The notes beneath the pieces are model-generated. The model was not told the origin of the DNA. It saw only the letters and a list, made by a program, of their open reading frames with translations, and made no database searches. A program made the translations under genes and the position numbers. Below are positions 9,018 to 20,475 of a stretch of DNA of 44,981 nt, in pieces (position 1 is the stretch's first letter; each line of letters starts with the position of its first letter). The DNA is from Fragilariopsis cylindrus CCMP1102 (Eukaryota; Bacillariophyta; Bacillariophyceae; Bacillariales; Bacillariaceae). The DNA lies in the NCBI GenBank assembly GCA_900095095.1, contig FMBT01000107.1, forward strand, positions 1-44,981. Reading direction: 5' to 3'.

Positions 9018-9520
9018 AGAATGAGTTTTACCAGACCACAGGACTATAGACGCGGCTTCCTCAATACCGTTGCTCAAAAAATGATGTGAAGTTAGCGCAT
9101 TGCCAGAAATCAAATAATTCCATTAACAAGTAGCTCGTCTCTGTCCGCATTAGAGGCAATAATGTTTGACATCTTACACATGTTAGCAATTAAGCTTAGC
9201 CTTCTTTTGACATTTAACATTAATGTACAACCTGATAGAAGTCACATTATTACAGCAAGGAATGTACTTGATACAAGTAGTCCCCCAAAAACTCAACGGT
9301 CCTCGCGCACTATCAACACGGCAAAATATTTCAATGCACATTGCTGTCATTACTATTGATCATCATAGATCCATATTGACCAGGGACTAGAACACATTGA
9401 AGACATCGGCAAATAGCTTTTGAAAATAGGAATACAACAGTATTGCCTTTTGAAATTTGAGGAAATGGACATATTAGGCACGGCTGACTACAGAGCCTGC
9501 GGTTTGGTAAAACTCATTCT
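9018..9520. mobile_element. MITE-like element 2, about 503 bp, TA-flanked
   Basis: The left end reads AGAATGAGTTTTACCAGACC from 9018, and the right end, read inward from 9520, gives AGAATGAGTTTTACCAAACC. Similarity continues more weakly for about 15 further bases. It is flanked by TA at 9016-9017 and 9521-9522. The left TA is the same one that borders MITE-like element 1. No significant reading frame lies inside. Confidence 0.7.
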
Positions 9521-9522
9521 TA

Positions 9523-10553
9523 TTTCTTATCTAGTATGCTCAAACCGCAAAATTTTACCTTTGAACATCTTCAACAATTGATATACTTCAGTTCTTTTTG
9601 AACATTCTAAATTTGTGGGACAACCATCCTAACAACTCTGCCATGCTCTGAACTAGTATTCTAGAGAATAGGCTTTTATATACAGTAACATAATAATTAT
9701 GAGATTAGTCTACATTATAGATACCTACATCTATTGATTGATATCATAGAGTAGTACCTTTCACCAATGAATCAGAGCGATTAGCGATCATTCACTAGTG
9801 TTTTAAAAACTCTAGTAGACAGAGAATATGCTAGTAGGCTTCCACTATAAAGCAAATGAACGAAGATATTCTGGTGATATTGTTGGGAATGCTAATATCT
9901 CGTTTAGCATCTAGTCCACTTTGTGCAGAGTCTCTTTTGGTCTGGATCTCGTACTGCCTCAAACAGGAAGCTTTGATTTGACATTAGACTGGTGAACATC
10001 GTTGTGTTTCGTGTTGCATCTGTCAACACAAAGAACTAAGAGGAAATGGTAGAAATCAGGAAGTACATTGATTGTATACTTTTCGTGATGTTTGTCTTTG
10101 TGATTGATGATTGATTGAATATCTATCCATTGAATACTAATGTTTGATGAGAATTGATAGTGTAATGAAAAGTGTTGATGATATGTGTGAGATTTTGAAA
10201 TTGAAAATTTACAAATACTATTCTAGAATAGAACAGAATTAGTGCTTTTATCATACAGAAGTACGGTATATAAAATGATGGACATCTGATTAAAATTGTC
10301 GACACGACACACCATTTTGAATTTAACATACTAGTATTTCGAAGTAGTACACATAAAACTCTATCAATAAACTTCAGACGGTACCAATAAGATAAACGTC
10401 GAAACGTTAACAACTGTATCACTATACTATATACGATAAAAACCTGTACGATCGCCTACGGGAATTGCTTGACCGGAAGCGGTTCAAAATAGATGCAATT
10501 ATCTCTGATACTAGTAAAAATTGTGCTTTACCATTACATTGTATTCAAATAGG
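9523..10553. other. intergenic, no gene seen
   Basis: AT-rich DNA with short CTAGT and TGATTGAT runs. The open frames present are short and low in complexity. It presumably holds the promoter of the gene at 10554; no TATA box or other element could be assigned with confidence. Confidence 0.5.
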
Positions 10554-11480
10554 ATGAATGATAATCATGAAATGCAGGAAAAATTGAAAGAGCGCAGGGA
10601 TGACAGCAAGGATGAAAAAATTCTCTTCCAACGTTTCCAGAATGTGGCAACCTTAAAACTAGAACGAATGACGAAACAAGCGGATAGTGTCGACGCCGGA
10701 CAAAATGAACTGAAGATGGGCGAGGAAGAACAACGAATTATTTCGAGCATGAATGGAATGGGACTGAAGGAAGGATTGTTAGCAGGTGTTGCATCGTTTA
10801 TCATTCTACGACGTGGACCTCGCTACATTGGGAGATGGATACTTCAACGACGGACTAAAAGGAATTATGTCCTTAGCGATCCAAACAAATTAACGAGAAA
10901 CAGTAATAATAATAGTAATAATAATAACAATCCGTTCTATAAGGCTTCAAATCGGAATGAATTTCCACGTCCGATGAGCTTTTTGAGCCGATCAATTTGG
11001 TTGACATTTGATTCGGTGTTGTCCCTTCTGATAGCTACGAATATTAGTATCGTTTTCACAGATAAGAATACGATTCGGAAACAGATTGTGAAACTTCCAT
11101 TGGTATCCGGAAGATCTTTGACCGCTGATGCCTTGTGTGATGATATAGTTGAAGAATTGAGGAAAGTTCGAGAGGAAAAGAATGCGGCATACGAAAGACT
11201 TAGGATGCGAGAAAAGGCTCAGGAAACTGCTGCTTCTTTCTACATGGATGGCATTGTACAATTTTGTGAGAATTGTGAACGGCGTAGGTTTTACGAAAGA
11301 CGTATTCGGGAGGAAAGAGGTTTAGGAAAGACTGAGCAGGTAGAAATTCCCATCCCGGGTGTACCGAGTGATGCTCCTCGTTTGGTAGTGAGTACAAATG
11401 GAGAGGAATCGGTTGTCGATAAGGATGGAATAGAAGATCCGTTTCTGGAACAATTTGGAAATGATGCGAGCTGGGCATAG
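10554..11480 (+). CDS. two-helix membrane protein of unknown function
   Basis: The ATG at 10554 gives 308 residues. The frame is open further upstream but has no earlier ATG. Residues 1-65 are charged and helical. GLKEGLLAGVASFIIL (~70-86) and WLTFDSVLSLLIATNISIVF (~149-168) look like membrane segments, separated by a basic loop (LQRRTKRNY) and an Asn/Ser run. Residues ~200-270 are a charged helix rich in Arg and Glu (EELRKVREEKNAAYERLRM) containing CENCERRRFYERR, a possible CxxC metal or redox pair. No family was recognised. An unannotated algal family of organelle or ER membrane proteins is plausible. Confidence 0.7.
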   Translation: MNDNHEMQEKLKERRDDSKDEKILFQRFQNVATLKLERMTKQADSVDAGQNELKMGEEEQRIISSMNGMGLKEGLLAGVASFIILRRGPRYIGRWILQRRTKRNYVLSDPNKLTRNSNNNSNNNNNPFYKASNRNEFPRPMSFLSRSIWLTFDSVLSLLIATNISIVFTDKNTIRKQIVKLPLVSGRSLTADALCDDIVEELRKVREEKNAAYERLRMREKAQETAASFYMDGIVQFCENCERRRFYERRIREERGLGKTEQVEIPIPGVPSDAPRLVVSTNGEESVVDKDGIEDPFLEQFGNDASWA

Positions 11481-12103
11481 CCCAGAATAATACGTAACTA
11501 AGATACATCTAATCTATTGGAAGGAAAATATGACTGTTTTTACTTATTTATTTCAAGTCTTTATGCATCCTACGCATGCACGCTGCTACATTTAGAAAAA
11601 ATGTATTTATTGCTTCAGTCTTCAATCTAATAATACTGATTATTAAAACTTAACAAACAATTTTATTTTATCAAATTTTACCATATTATCTCTCACATCT
11701 TTAGAAATTTTTTCGTCGCTTGCTAAGATCAGCAAATACAGTATTGAGTATGAGATAGAATTTATCCCGTTTCTGTTATGATTGTTCCTGCGAAAAAAGA
11801 GCACAGCCCTTAATATTATGAAAAACGTATAGAATTTGTGATTTAGCCATTGGACTGATTGCTATAGTGGCCTTTCCAAGGAATTTTTTCCCCAACTTAT
11901 GTTGAGAATTCGTGATTTCATTACTGGTAGAAAAAATCAGATTCTGTTCATAAAAATCGTTCAATCTAATAGATTCAAACCTTGAATATCAGAACATTGT
12001 ACCAGAATGATACAAGGAAAGTTGATTTCCGGAAGCTTCTATAATACCGAAACAAAGGTACATGAAACATTTCGTTCCAGTAAATATCAGACAGTTAATT
12101 CTT
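11481..12103. other. intergenic between convergent genes
   Basis: The 3' sides of the gene ending at 11480 (+) and the WD40 gene ending at 12104 (-). AT-rich, with no accepted reading frame. Confidence 0.5.
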
Positions 12104-13354
12104 CTATACCCTCACTAATTTCATTAAATAGAGTTAAGTGTTTATTAGATGTGAGCATTTGTTGCTACGTAACGTATACAGTACAGTTAGTTCAAACATC
12201 AAACATTCGGGAAACTTACATATCTGGAGTTTGTCATCGAATGCAATTGATACCCAGTCTGGCTGGCTTGCGCTCCATTGGAGATTATTAATTTCTCCAT
12301 CAGCATTGTAAGCCAAGATAGGGTCATCCACCGGACGTTTCGGCATCGTACTCAAGTCCCATATGAGAGCTTGTGAATCATCGCCTGCTGTACAAATATG
12401 ACAAGACGAATGCGGTGCCCATGCTGTTGCGTTGACAGATCCCCAATGGCCCCCCAGTTCCGCTACAGGCAAAGATGGTACTCGAATATCCAAGATGATG
12501 GTTTTTTTTGAGTCCCCCATGAACGTTGCCATATAATTCGGGTCCTGTTTGTTCCATTCTAATCTAAGCAATGGCTCAAGATCTGGTGATTCATATATTA
12601 TGGTTGAATTTACGAGACTTCGCAAGTCGAACATACGGACAGATCCGTCTGCACCTACAGAAGCAAACACATCTTTCCCTCTTGCGAAGGCTAAATCAAA
12701 TACTTCCCTGTCATGGGCGATCAACTGCGTCCTTGCTGTTGAAGTGTTGACATCCCAAATTGTAACAGTAGTATCAATAGACGATGTCCCGATTATGCTC
12801 GGGTCAGTTTCGTTCCAATCAAAAGAAGTTAACGGTGCACAATATTCGCTTGTCTTATTGTTGTTCAATAGAGCTTCTTTTTTTACAGTTCCTGATCCGT
12901 CGTCACTGACATTCCATATCCTTAAATAATCTCCTGTCGTCGCGAGTAAATCTTGTGATCCATGCCTCGTATCTGGTGACCACATAATCTTAGTACACGG
13001 ATATGGATGATCAAATTCAGCAGCCTGGTATAACGATCCGAGATCATCAGATGCAGAATTCTTTTTTATTATGGAAACGACGTTTGAATATTGCTCAAGG
13101 TATGATCCTATCGCTAATCTGAATTGAGACGTCGGATCGGGTCTAAATGCGGCAGAGAAAGAGATAGATCATTAAGACAGACAGGATTAAAAATTTGCAC
13201 AAACAATGAATTTAAATGCAAACCCGATAATCGAAATACATTCAAAGCCAATTACTACCCACCTTCGACTCCAAGACAAAGAATAAATCGGCCATGGAGC
13301 CTTGTACGTGTAAATTTCTTTTCGCTGGGACTGCGAGTTGCCGTTATCTGCCAT
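12104..13354 (-). CDS. DCAF7: DCAF7/WDR68-type WD40 scaffold protein (three exons)
   Basis: Exons are 13263-13354, 12220-13142 and 12104-12114; introns are 120 and 105 bases. The product is 341 residues, the length of animal DCAF7 (about 342). It starts MADNGNSQSQRKEIYTYKAP, followed by PWPIYSLSWSRR and RPDPTSQFRLAIGSYLEQY across intron 1. Then come the family signature FDHPYPCTKIMWSPD (~74-88), DLLATTGDYLRIW, several WD repeats (TIWDVN, MFDLR, LIWDLS), NADGEINNLQWSASQPDW, and the conserved end DDKLQILRV. The last three residues and the stop come from an 11-base exon. DCAF7/AN11/TTG1 proteins are beta-propeller adaptors for DYRK kinases and CUL4-DDB1 ligases in animals, and for MYB-bHLH complexes in plants. 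The algal partners are unknown. Confidence 0.93.
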
Positions 13355-15431
13355 GGTCAATCTATAGTGTCTATGCGTTTATTCTCGATTCCATTCAAAA
13401 GCTACCGTATGATATAGGACTATCAGCTTTGTCTACCGTATATGTATTGCTAGTTTACAGCACAAGATTGATACAATTGTAGAGCAAATACTTCCTTAGT
13501 ATTCATGACAATAAACAATAAAGAGGAGTTTAAGAGTGCAAACAAGAATTCGATGTGATGTCTAAATAATTAAATATGACTTCCGTTGAAATCACGAATC
13601 TAAAATACATTAACGTTAGCTAGAAGGAATTCATGATGATGTTGGTGGGCTTATATAAACCGTTCTGCTCAACATACCGTAGTAATTCTTGGCTCTACAT
13701 GATGTTGAATTAATTATCCCTAGGTTATACTAGTATACCTACACAAAATGAAACATCATTGTGCTGGAAAGATTTCACTCCTTGGTACAGCTGCAGTGCT
13801 TGTAAAATCCTAGCATTGAGTATCTTTATCAGTTCATGGATTGTGGAATTGGTGGTTGGTAGGAGAAGCCTGTTAGGAGGAGATAAGGGGTCTACCATAT
13901 CCCTTGCTGCTAAAGCGCATTTTTTGATGTATTTTTTGATCCAAAAAGCACATGGTGTGTATATGATTCTGGGAACTATGAATTGGAGTGAAGAAATCAT
14001 CCCTTTTAGCAGCATCAGAAGCAGCTGTACCTTGTCTATCAACTTACTTATTCCTTGAAAATAGTTCAATTTTTTAAATAATTCTCCACCCCATCAAGGT
14101 ATAGCAAATAAAAGATGAATAAAAGTCAATAGAAATTGAACTAGATCACAAGCATGGGTAACTCTTATTAAACTTGATGAAGTAGAATAATGGATATTTA
14201 TTATTACCATCATCATCCTCCTCCTCATCATCAACATTATTGTCACTTCGAAAATAACTCATGTCTATCAGATTTTCCAAACTTCACTAAAAAAAATGCT
14301 CTTCGCGTCGTTTAATCCCTTAGGTTATGAAAATTCTCAGTTAGGACTAGACCCTGTCGCATTCTACCCACAGAAATTGTCCCAATCAGGAACCAAAAAG
14401 ATGTAGCTGAAAATTGCCCTATTATTCCTGGACAAACAGATCCATTGTTGGTTGCAATTTTTGTTTATATTGTGTACTACTGGTGTGAACCTGTAACTTT
14501 AGAGATAACAAGATAAAAATATATGTCATTCTGAATAGACTCCTTCTAATAGACCAAGAGTAAAAGTATCAACAACAGTAACAGGTAGGACTGTTTCTCT
14601 TTTCTCTTCTGCTGATCTATTTCATTTTTATGTTTCTTCTCTCTTTTTTGCACCTCCTACATGATGTATCAAAATTTGGCCTTGACTGATACAACATAAT
14701 GTTATCAAACATACCTCTGTAGCAAGATTCTCATACGGACACATGAAACTGCACAAATCTTTCATTATTTAGAGATACAATTTTAATTCCTCTCTACTGT
14801 ATTTCAACCTGGCAGCTATCAAATAATATAATACATTATATATTTAGCAGTAACAATTTAGAAGAGAGGTGCATTGATATTGGGGAGGTTCCACCTGAGC
14901 TAGGGGCAATTAGTTACTGCATATGGTACTTATGACAGGGAAGATTGTTGAAAATTCTTTCTCTTTATGTGTAATAACAGAAACCATTCCATCAAAATAT
15001 GACAGTGGGGAATGTGTAATTGAATCTCCATCAGTATAGGTCAAATTATTACAAGAGTGGTGTGCATTCAAAGATATCTGTATGCTGTAATCTGTAGGAA
15101 CAACCTATAATTGGTTCTGCCACAGCAAACTTCATTGTAAAATTAGTCAAGGTAGAGGATGTGAGTTTGATACCAGGTGTTGACTCAATTCTCGGCTCCA
15201 CGCATTGATAGATTTGCTTTGGCTAGCCACAGGATTATTACTTGTTCTACTCTTTGATTTGGAAAATTAACATGGTATGGTTCCACTACTACTACTTTAA
15301 ATATCAGAGAGAGACACATCTTTCTCAACACATCTTGTTTTATCTGGGCCTTCGGCACTGTTAACAGCGTGGGGGTTGATCGAAAACTAATAATCATTAA
15401 TCTCAATTTTTGACCGCAAATGTTTCCACTT
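13355..15431. other. long non-coding stretch, possible old element remnants
   Basis: No gene is supported in about 2.1 kb. Short frames on the minus strand (13725-14069 and 15185-15406) read as plausible peptide fragments without a known domain and are interrupted outside those limits, so they may be remnants of decayed transposons. A CATCATCCTCC-rich simple repeat lies near 14208-14235. Confidence 0.4.
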
Positions 15432-15790
15432 CACTTACCCGCTTTGTAAAAATGCGGGTACCCATACCCACTTTTATACCCGCTTTGTAAAAAGCAGGTA
15501 TACTTCAACGCTGTAAAAACACGCTATGAAATAATTTCCATACCCAAAACAGGTAGGGGTATCCGCTTTGGATACCCGCATTATAAAAAAGCAGGTTTTA
15601 CGTAGAACACGCTCAGTAAAAATGCGGGTACCCCTACCCGCTTTGTATACCTGCTTCGTAAAAAAGCAGGTACCCCTTATCACGTAAAAACACGCTATAA
15701 AATTATTTCCATACCCTCTTTGCTAAAAAGCGGGTAGGGGTATCTGCTTTGGATACCCGCTTTGAGCGTGTATTCAAAATCACGCTTTAA
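15432..15790. repeat. cluster of palindromic TACCCGCTTT repeats, 171-bp period
   Basis: Many copies of TACCCGCTTT and its complement AAAGCGGGTA alternate, giving nested palindromes such as CCCGCTTTGTAAAAATGCGGG. The cluster is itself duplicated: GTAAAAACACGCTAT, followed by AATTATTTCCATACCC or AATAATTTCCATACCC, occurs at 15513 and 15684, a spacing of 171 bp. No reading frame lies within. Similar clusters can be satellite-like repeats or transposon subterminal regions. Confidence 0.75.
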
Positions 15791-16128
15791 AAAAATCTGA
15801 ATATTTAGTTTCTAGAAAACCCCCAAAAATTATTACAATTTGTGATTCAGATTTTTAGTAATTTCAATCCCGCAAGACAAAATTTATACCGCTTTACTAA
15901 AAATCGCGCGCACATCGGTCAAATACAAATTTACCCTCACGGCACCGCATATAACACACGATATGAATATTAGTAGGAAAGTAGTACAAGCACTTAAGAA
16001 ATCGAATGAATAATCTAATAACTCTCCTCCTTACGACAATCACACTTTCAATTTAATCCTCTTTTCGTGTTTTAGGACCCCTACTATAAATACGACGAGC
16101 ATAGCTTCTAACCCAACAACATACAATC

Positions 16129-16526
16129 ATGTGGATCCCTAAAGAAAACCGAATCGCAGTTTACTCTTACCTCTTCCAAGAGGGTGTTTGTGTTGTGAAG
16201 AAGGACACGAAGTCGGACAAGCATCCCGATATTGAAGGTCCTTCTAACTTGGAAGTTCTTATGTTGATGAAGTCTCTTGCATCAAAAGAATATATTCGCG
16301 TTACATTTTCATGGCAATACAATTACTGCTATTTGACTGATGAGGGTATCGAGTACTTGCGTACCTACCTTGCTCTCCCAGCAGAGATTGTCCCTGCCAC
16401 GCACAAGCAAACAAACAACGCCCAGAAGGTCGTGATCGAGAGGAAGACAAATTTGCTGATGGTGGAAGACCAGCATTCCGTGATAGCCGTGCTGGTGGAG
16501 GCTTCGGTCGTGGCGGTGGTGTATAA
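16129..16526 (+). CDS. RPS10: small ribosomal subunit protein eS10 (RPS10), frame break near C-terminus
   Basis: From ATG 16129 the frame gives MWIPKENRIAVYSYLFQEGV, then CVVKKDTKSDKHPDIEG, SNLEVLMLMKSL, YCYLTDEGIEYLRTYLALPA and EIVPATHKQTN. This is an almost complete eS10 winged-helix core of the 40S subunit (mRNA-entry/beak side). The expected Arg/Gly tail lies in another frame: RPEGRDREEDKFADGG, then RPAFRDSRAGGGFGRGGGV, stopping at 16524-16526. One base is missing near 16415-16420 (AAACAA before CGC). Without it the original frame runs on to a TAG at 16540-16542 with an unrelated tail. One added base gives 132 residues. A pyrimidine-rich leader precedes the start. The break is most probably an assembly error or a polymorphism in an essential gene; see findings. 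Confidence 0.9.
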
Positions 16527-17229
16527 AATGTTAGTCCAGTAGAATAGCGTTTTACACAATACAAACGGATTCTGCTGTATGCCGTCATGTTGGCGTGTGC
16601 AATGATTTCCGGTAGATATCTATTTAATAGTACAAGTAAAATAGTATTTTTAATTTCTATGAACTTCCGTATTAAAATTCAGAAATAATATTACATATAG
16701 CTTTGTTTCTTAAGTCTGAAATTCAAAACTATCGATGTACCATTCTACCAAGAAAAACAATAATTATTATTGATACTGCATACATTACTAATCATACGTT
16801 GGTGCAACCGCATTCAAACAAAACTCATTTGATGCATAATTGTACCCCAGAAACTCTGTTTAAACATTACCTCTCCTCACCCATCTTGTTTGGACGGCAT
16901 AATGATTCATTCAAATAGAAGTATATTGATCTTCCCAAAGATATTCTGTGATTCATTGTATCAGGGCCAGTCTATTCAATTCTACATCATCAATCATGGA
17001 CACGTCATTGTGAGCCTCCCATAGTCTAAAATTAGGTTCATTTGATTCGGCGTATCAAGATGATATATGGATTGATCTGATTTACTTACTCAATACAAAA
17101 ATGAAAATAAACATACGTAGTAGTTGATATAATAACTTCTTCATAAGATTAGTGCCTTCAGAAACTTCCACCTGATTTCTCAAGTTTCTCCCGTTGGCCG
17201 ATATGTGATTAAACAAAATTGTCTAAATA
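16527..17229. other. intergenic between convergent genes
   Basis: The 3' sides of RPS10 (+) and the PP2A B'' gene (-). AT-rich with no supported gene; a 71-codon frame at 16703 is low complexity and was left out. Confidence 0.5.
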
Positions 17230-19205
17230 TTAAAATGGTGCTTCGGATGAAACCGCTCCGTTGAATTCAGGTTCCTCTTCCTCGTCTTCGTCTACTGTGA
17301 CCCAGTCAATTTCCATTGCCTCTTCTTCTCTTGCCTCTTCTTCCATAGCTAGTCTGTTGTAATCGATACACGCAAATCTGTCCCAATCCGTCTCAAATTC
17401 ATCTTCACGTTTTTGCCTTTCAACAAATGGATCGCGTTGTTCAAACAGCAAGTATTGTTGAGATTGAATAGAGCATCAAATAAGGCGCCAGAAACCTGCG
17501 AGCATTCTGGCTGCATAAAATCTTCAACGACAAGGTGGTCTGGGTTCGTAGGCTTAATCATATCCATCATCTGACACAGCATGTCCTCGAATGGAACAAT
17601 TTCGTGTCCCATACACTGCATTCGATGTAATTGAACAGCATAGAATGATCTCATTTCCATGTTGTTTAGTCTTCCGTCCCCGTCAACATCTACGCAGTTA
17701 AACCAATAACGAACTGAGACTCATTCGATTTATCTTCCTCTATAATTCGAAATTGATCACGACAAGCATAAAAGTATTATGTGAGAAAAGTGTTAAAGCG
17801 CACCATTTTAATATCATCCATAGATAATTACAACTCTAGTGCATTCTTACCAGATAACATAAAATATATGAAGTCCTCGTATGATAGATGTTCCCTGTCG
17901 ACCTTATCGTGCTCAAATGGTCTTGGTGCAGAATCGAATATTCGATCCACGATCATATGAGATAAGGAATGATCTCCGTACTTGAGCAAGTCTTCTCGTG
18001 TAATCCTGTAGTCCCTATCATGATCGAGTTCCCAGAAACGGCAATATAGAACGTAAAAATGTTCATAACTGAAATATCTTGTCACCTTGTTAATATCTTC
18101 TTCTTCGTCCACTAGCGAAAATGACTCTAGGAGATCAGATCGTCGAACCTGTCGAGAAGTGATTCGTCCCGAATGGCATTTGTTTACAGAATAAAATATA
18201 CGGGTGATAACAGTGACAGCATACTTCTCCTGGAATTCGGCATGATTTGCTAAAAATTCTAGGCCCTGGAAATGAAGAGTACATATTGAAAACAGCGGAA
18301 AGGAGAGAATTAGAACTAGCATCATAACATCTTTTCGCTCTCTAACTTCGTCGTGAACCTACCGGATGGTCGTTAAGCAACGCTTTAATGTATGGAAGAA
18401 AGTCATCTCTAAGAATACAATCTTCATCTGGTTGTTTAACAAGACGAAAGAAGCGCTCTGGTGGATCGAAAGGTTCCATTTCCTTTTTCCAGTACCATTC
18501 TAGAGCAGGTAAAGTTACCGCCGATAATGCGTCATGCTGAGGGTTATCCATATTCCACAAATGCATGATACGCTGATACAGAGGACCATTAAAAAAGGAA
18601 GGGAAGTGACATATCTCCTTTGTGATCCTGACAAAAACTTCAAGTGGAAGAGTAACATTACTATCAGTGGTCAACGCGTCATTGCCCGAATCGTCTTGAG
18701 GAAGAATCTGAACTTCTTGTAGCAACTTTAATATTTGATCACGAACACAAACCATGTTCGCAGTTTCTAAAGAAGATGATTTCTCGTCGGCGCTACCCAC
18801 CATCCCACTTGGTATGCTGCTGTTCTCATCTGGAGTTCTATTTTTTCTACCCTCGTCTTCCGATGAATGATTGATTGGAAGCGGGTCCCATGTTTCGAAT
18901 TGTCTAGGAAGCTTTCGTCGTCGCTGAACTGTTACTCCGTTGGATGTTCTCAAAGGATAAAAGGGAGGAATTGGTTGCTTCCCAGTTGCTAATGCTGCTT
19001 CAGACTTAACGGGGTAGTTGGGTGGTACAAATTTATTGGGAGAGTTATCTGTGCCTGCTTGATCTGTTGTCATTTTTCCTTCCTCATCATATTTTTCTAC
19101 GAGTTTAAGTACGTTCTCGTACACATCGTCGCTTCCCAACCAAGATACCAGTAGTTCATTTAATTTTACCGTACTGATTACACATCGAGATGGGATTGAT
19201 GACAT
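17230..19205 (-). CDS. PP2A regulatory subunit B'' (PPP2R3/TON2-like), two apparent frameshifts
   Basis: Exons are 18363-19205, 17851-18265 and 17230-17739. Splicing joins DHP to GLEFLANHAEF and LSG to EEDKSNES. Residues 1-150 are a variable linker. EF-hand regions follow: DHDRDYRITREDL (~362-374) and VDVDGDGRLNNME (~437-449). Then come EIVPFEDMLCQMMDM, FMQPECSQVSGALFDALFNL, FEQRDPFVERQ, ETDWDRFACIDYNRLAMEEE and an acidic tail. These are hallmarks of B'' subunits, which target the PP2A core enzyme; plant TON2 sets microtubule division planes. Exon 3 needs one extra base near 17712 (CAGTT before CGT) and one near 17455 (AACAA before TAC). With both, the protein has 589 residues. Plus-strand RPS10 is its convergent neighbour and shows the same kind of break. 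Confidence 0.9.
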
Positions 19206-20475
19206 GATGGAAATCTTTGCGCTGGTATGTAGGAATTTCGAAGTTAGAATGAGGAGAATACTTGCGACCTCAATTTTTTTTCTGGTAGTATTAACTAGAT
19301 CGATAGTCGACGTCGAGTAGCGATGAGAAAGATGATTGGACTACAATACGTTTAATGTCTTGCCTATCTTTTTTAGAGAGGATGCAACCAGTTACACTTA
19401 TAAAAATACGTATTTCTGTACAATTTCTTGCCTATCTGTGTCGATGTTGTGCTTTCGCCAAGACTCAAAATTGAGCGAAAAATCGAGAAAAAAAATCATC
19501 TCCCTAAAAATTAAATTCCAGTACAGTACAGTTAGTTTGTTGTCATTGTTGTTGTTCTCTTAATTTTTTGTACCTTGTACTCTCTATGTATCAGCAGGGA
19601 TCTTAAATCATCCCTGTGTATCATCCATCATCCCTGTGTATCAACACACCTCCAATAATCACTTCCACAGACAGGTATAAAAGTACAGATACACGCACAC
19701 ACTTTCATGGTGGGAATAAAATTATAAGTAAAATGGTAAATCCTGGCTCACTATCCATCCAAGATTAATGTAAAACATCTGAAAGTTTTGTTTGCACGGG
19801 TCTGCATATGTACAACACAACTGTGTAGAAAGCCCTCTATAGAATTAAGTATAAGATAACAGCTTATGCCAGAAAAATAAACACTGTCAACAAATCCTTA
19901 TCATAGTAAAACAGCTTTCTATTGTTGATGTTTCATACTCATAATAATACGTATATGCCTCCTAAAGTTTATTGGTTTGCCACCACAGTCTAAAATTAAG
20001 CACCTTGTAGTTCTACTGTCATACTGGAATTGTTGTTCATGTGACAAGTTTTTTACACATATCATAGTACATTTCCTACATAAACTTAGGTATAGTATCC
20101 TCCCCAATCAGGATTTTACCTGAGCTCTGATCACCACACCACATACATACACTACTAGCTCCTCATTAATTTGTCTGCAAAAGACTCCTAATCTTTTGCT
20201 TTCATGCACATACCTCTAGTCAGGATTAATATAACCATGATGTGTGACATGTACACAAGTATCTACATAGTGCTCCAAGTTCATGAGCCTACCTTCAAAC
20301 ATAGAGGAAGAAGTGTTCATACAATTAATTGTAAAGTTTCGAAAAACAAAAAATATCAAAACACGCTATATATCAGAACAGAATTAGATGCAAAGTAAAT
20401 GTTTATAGATAATTCATTAGAATTGAGTTGGATGCGTGTTTTTATGTACCAAATATCATATTGTTCGGTCGCTTC
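19206..20475. other. intergenic, no gene seen
   Basis: The 5' side of the PP2A B'' gene and the 3' side of the TM9SF gene. A short tandem phrase CATCCCTGTGTATCA recurs near 19608-19640. No gene was recognised. Confidence 0.5.

Noticed and set aside
10123-10422. 99-codon minus-strand frame
   Set aside because: AT-rich composition, no domain and no supporting splice or start context.
13725-14069. 114-codon minus-strand frame with a plausible amino-acid mix
   Set aside because: No recognised family, no flanking exons; at most a fragment of a decayed mobile element.
15432-15790. CRISPR array
   Set aside because: The repeats are palindromic and irregular with no unique spacers of constant length, and the window is eukaryotic.
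16129-16542. RPS10 with its original-frame C-terminus as the true protein
   Set aside because: The original-frame tail is unrelated to any eS10 end, while the other frame gives the conserved Arg/Gly tail, so a frame break is the better reading.
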